From CAZUMH01 sp964621645 (GTDB taxonomy: Bacteria; Zhuqueibacterota; QNDG01; JAGLOF01): a DNA stretch of 5,642 nt. This document shows, piece by piece, positions 4,734 to 5,642 of the stretch. Within the stretch, counting starts at the first letter, position 1; every line of letters begins with the position of its first letter. Under the pieces are notes generated by a model, which was not told the origin of the DNA, searched no databases, and worked only from the letters and a program-made list of their open reading frames with translations. The position numbers were made by a program, and so were the translations under genes. The DNA lies in the NCBI GenBank assembly GCA_964621645.1, contig CAZUMH010000145.1, forward strand, positions 1-5,642, given 5' to 3'.

Positions 4734-5642
4734 CTATTTTTTCTTCTTAGCGTCAGTCTTTGCAGCCGGTTTTGTCGTCCTCTTCTTTTCCGGCTTCTTC
4801 ACCTCATCCTCTTTTTTTACTTCTTCCGGCTCCGCTTCTTCTTCCTCCTCTTCCTTATCGGTACGCTCCAATAAATTATCGTCATCTTTAATTTTCTTAA
4901 GAATGAGAAAGATGATGGAATGACCGGCGTTGCAGATTGCCACGGGAAAACTCAGAACCATACCGCCAATGAAAAAGAGGAAGACAGCCGTTATCCAGGA
5001 CGATATATTCATGATCAGCCCCGGATTGAGGGAGAAAAAATCCCTGGAGAAGAAGAAATAGCCGCTGCCTGACCCCAGATATGTCTTTATCCAGGCGACA
5101 GCCGGATACGTCAAGGTTTGTACGATATACGTTGCCTGGAAAGATATGGAAGCATATTTCTCTCCCATGCCCCAGACAAGAACTGAATTCATTACCAGCC
5201 AGGCCTTCTTGGCGAAGAACGCGAATGTGCCCAATCCCACTACCGCAAGAATCATCAGTATTATCTCGTATATAATAAGACGCCAGGGCTGACTGTGCAA
5301 CAAAGAAAAACTCTGAAAAATACCTTCAAAAGCGTCGTCATCCGTGGTCGCCAGGATGGAAGGAGTCATGATCAGAGAGACTCCCAGGGCCAGCACGACA
5401 AACACCAGGAATAGTGAAACGATATACCATACCATCGTAAAGAGGGACACGCCCAATTCACCTGCGAAGGGGATCTTTCCGAGAAGGCCGATTACAAATC
5501 CCCCCAGGACCATGATCCCGATGATTACGGCAATCGCTATCGGTGTGGATATCAAAGAACCTAATTTCTTTCTCAATGCGAAACGCATCGCTTCCTTCCA
5601 GGTGTAGAAGGTGTTTCCTTTAAGATGCATATAGGTGGCGCG
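4734..5642 (-). CDS. Multi-pass membrane protein with charged C-terminal tail (5' end probably outside window)
   Basis: This membrane protein is of unknown function; residues are numbered from the ATG at 5630 (298 residues). Hydrophobic segments lie at about 25-50, 59-92, 117-140 and 208-246, with weaker ones at about 143-153 and 160-182. A conserved-looking soluble stretch TTDDDAFEGIFQSFSLL (95-111) joins the second and third; such DxDAF..F motifs recall families of bacterial membrane proteins of unknown role, but I cannot name one. The last 50 residues (249-298) are low-complexity Glu/Lys: an acidic block (259-270) followed by a Lys/Pro/Ala-rich block ending in KKKK, probably cytosolic. No Shine-Dalgarno sequence precedes the ATG at 5630, and the frame is open for four more codons (Arg-Ala-Thr-Tyr) to the edge. 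The true start is therefore probably further upstream. A terminator follows the TAG stop. Confidence 0.8.
   Translation of the reverse strand, partial: RATYMHLKGNTFYTWKEAMRFALRKKLGSLISTPIAIAVIIGIMVLGGFVIGLLGKIPFAGELGVSLFTMVWYIVSLFLVFVVLALGVSLIMTPSILATTDDDAFEGIFQSFSLLHSQPWRLIIYEIILMILAVVGLGTFAFFAKKAWLVMNSVLVWGMGEKYASISFQATYIVQTLTYPAVAWIKTYLGSGSGYFFFSRDFFSLNPGLIMNISSWITAVFLFFIGGMVLSFPVAICNAGHSIIFLILKKIKDDDNLLERTDKEEEEEEAEPEEVKKEDEVKKPEKKRTTKPAAKTDAKKKK

Noticed and set aside
4723..4923. Plus-strand Ser/Phe-rich 66-codon frame
   Set aside because: It is the antisense of the Glu/Lys-rich tail of the membrane protein; GAA and AAG codons read in reverse give Phe, Ser and Leu.
1..5642. CRISPR arrays, insertion sequences, tRNA genes, phage or toxin-antitoxin genes
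   Set aside because: I saw no regularly spaced direct repeats, transposase motifs, tRNA cloverleaf sequences or mobile-element ends.

Overview
The window holds the 5' end of a 16S rRNA gene with its promoter and leader region, followed by protein genes that all lie on the minus strand. It looks like chromosomal DNA of a bacterium with moderate GC content. The outer-membrane or periplasm-type genes (a lipobox lipoprotein, a membrane-anchored YibQ-type deacetylase and a GlmU-like enzyme) point to a Gram-negative cell. The 16S fragment is bacterial and matches the 27F primer site exactly. I cannot assign a phylum by eye. From general knowledge, the two-domain GlmU-like protein is of a type seen mainly in Bacteroidota and related FCB lineages and some other Gram-negative phyla, so an uncultured lineage of that sort is the best guess.

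Layout, left to right. Positions 1-283 are the start of 16S rRNA on the minus strand, cut by the window edge. Positions 284-601 contain no gene but carry the rRNA control region: two tandem sigma70-type promoters (P1 and P2) with perfect TTGACA -35 boxes, A/T-rich upstream DNA and a boxA-like antitermination element. Positions 602-4293 are a tightly packed four-gene operon read right to left: a GlmU-like nucleotidyltransferase/acyltransferase, an NTF2-like lipoprotein, a divergent polysaccharide deacetylase, and a PdxJ-family protein. The first three genes overlap by ATGA or ATGATGA junctions, and the fourth follows after 25 bases. A promoter with a dyad in its spacer precedes the operon. Positions 4294-4733 hold that promoter, a doubtful 76-codon ORF and an intrinsic terminator. 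Positions 4734-5642 encode a multi-pass membrane protein with a highly charged C-terminal tail; its reading frame stays open to the right-hand edge.

The most notable point is the PdxJ-family protein. Its fold landmarks are clear (GGLDV, ELHTG, AGxGLTY), but all three catalytic residues of the E. coli enzyme (His45, Glu72, His193) and most phosphate or substrate ligands (Asn9, His12, Arg20, Arg47, His52, His216) are replaced. It sits at the end of an operon of cell-envelope genes, not with vitamin B6 genes. It may be a repurposed or non-catalytic PdxJ paralogue working with amino-sugar or envelope metabolism; that role is inference.
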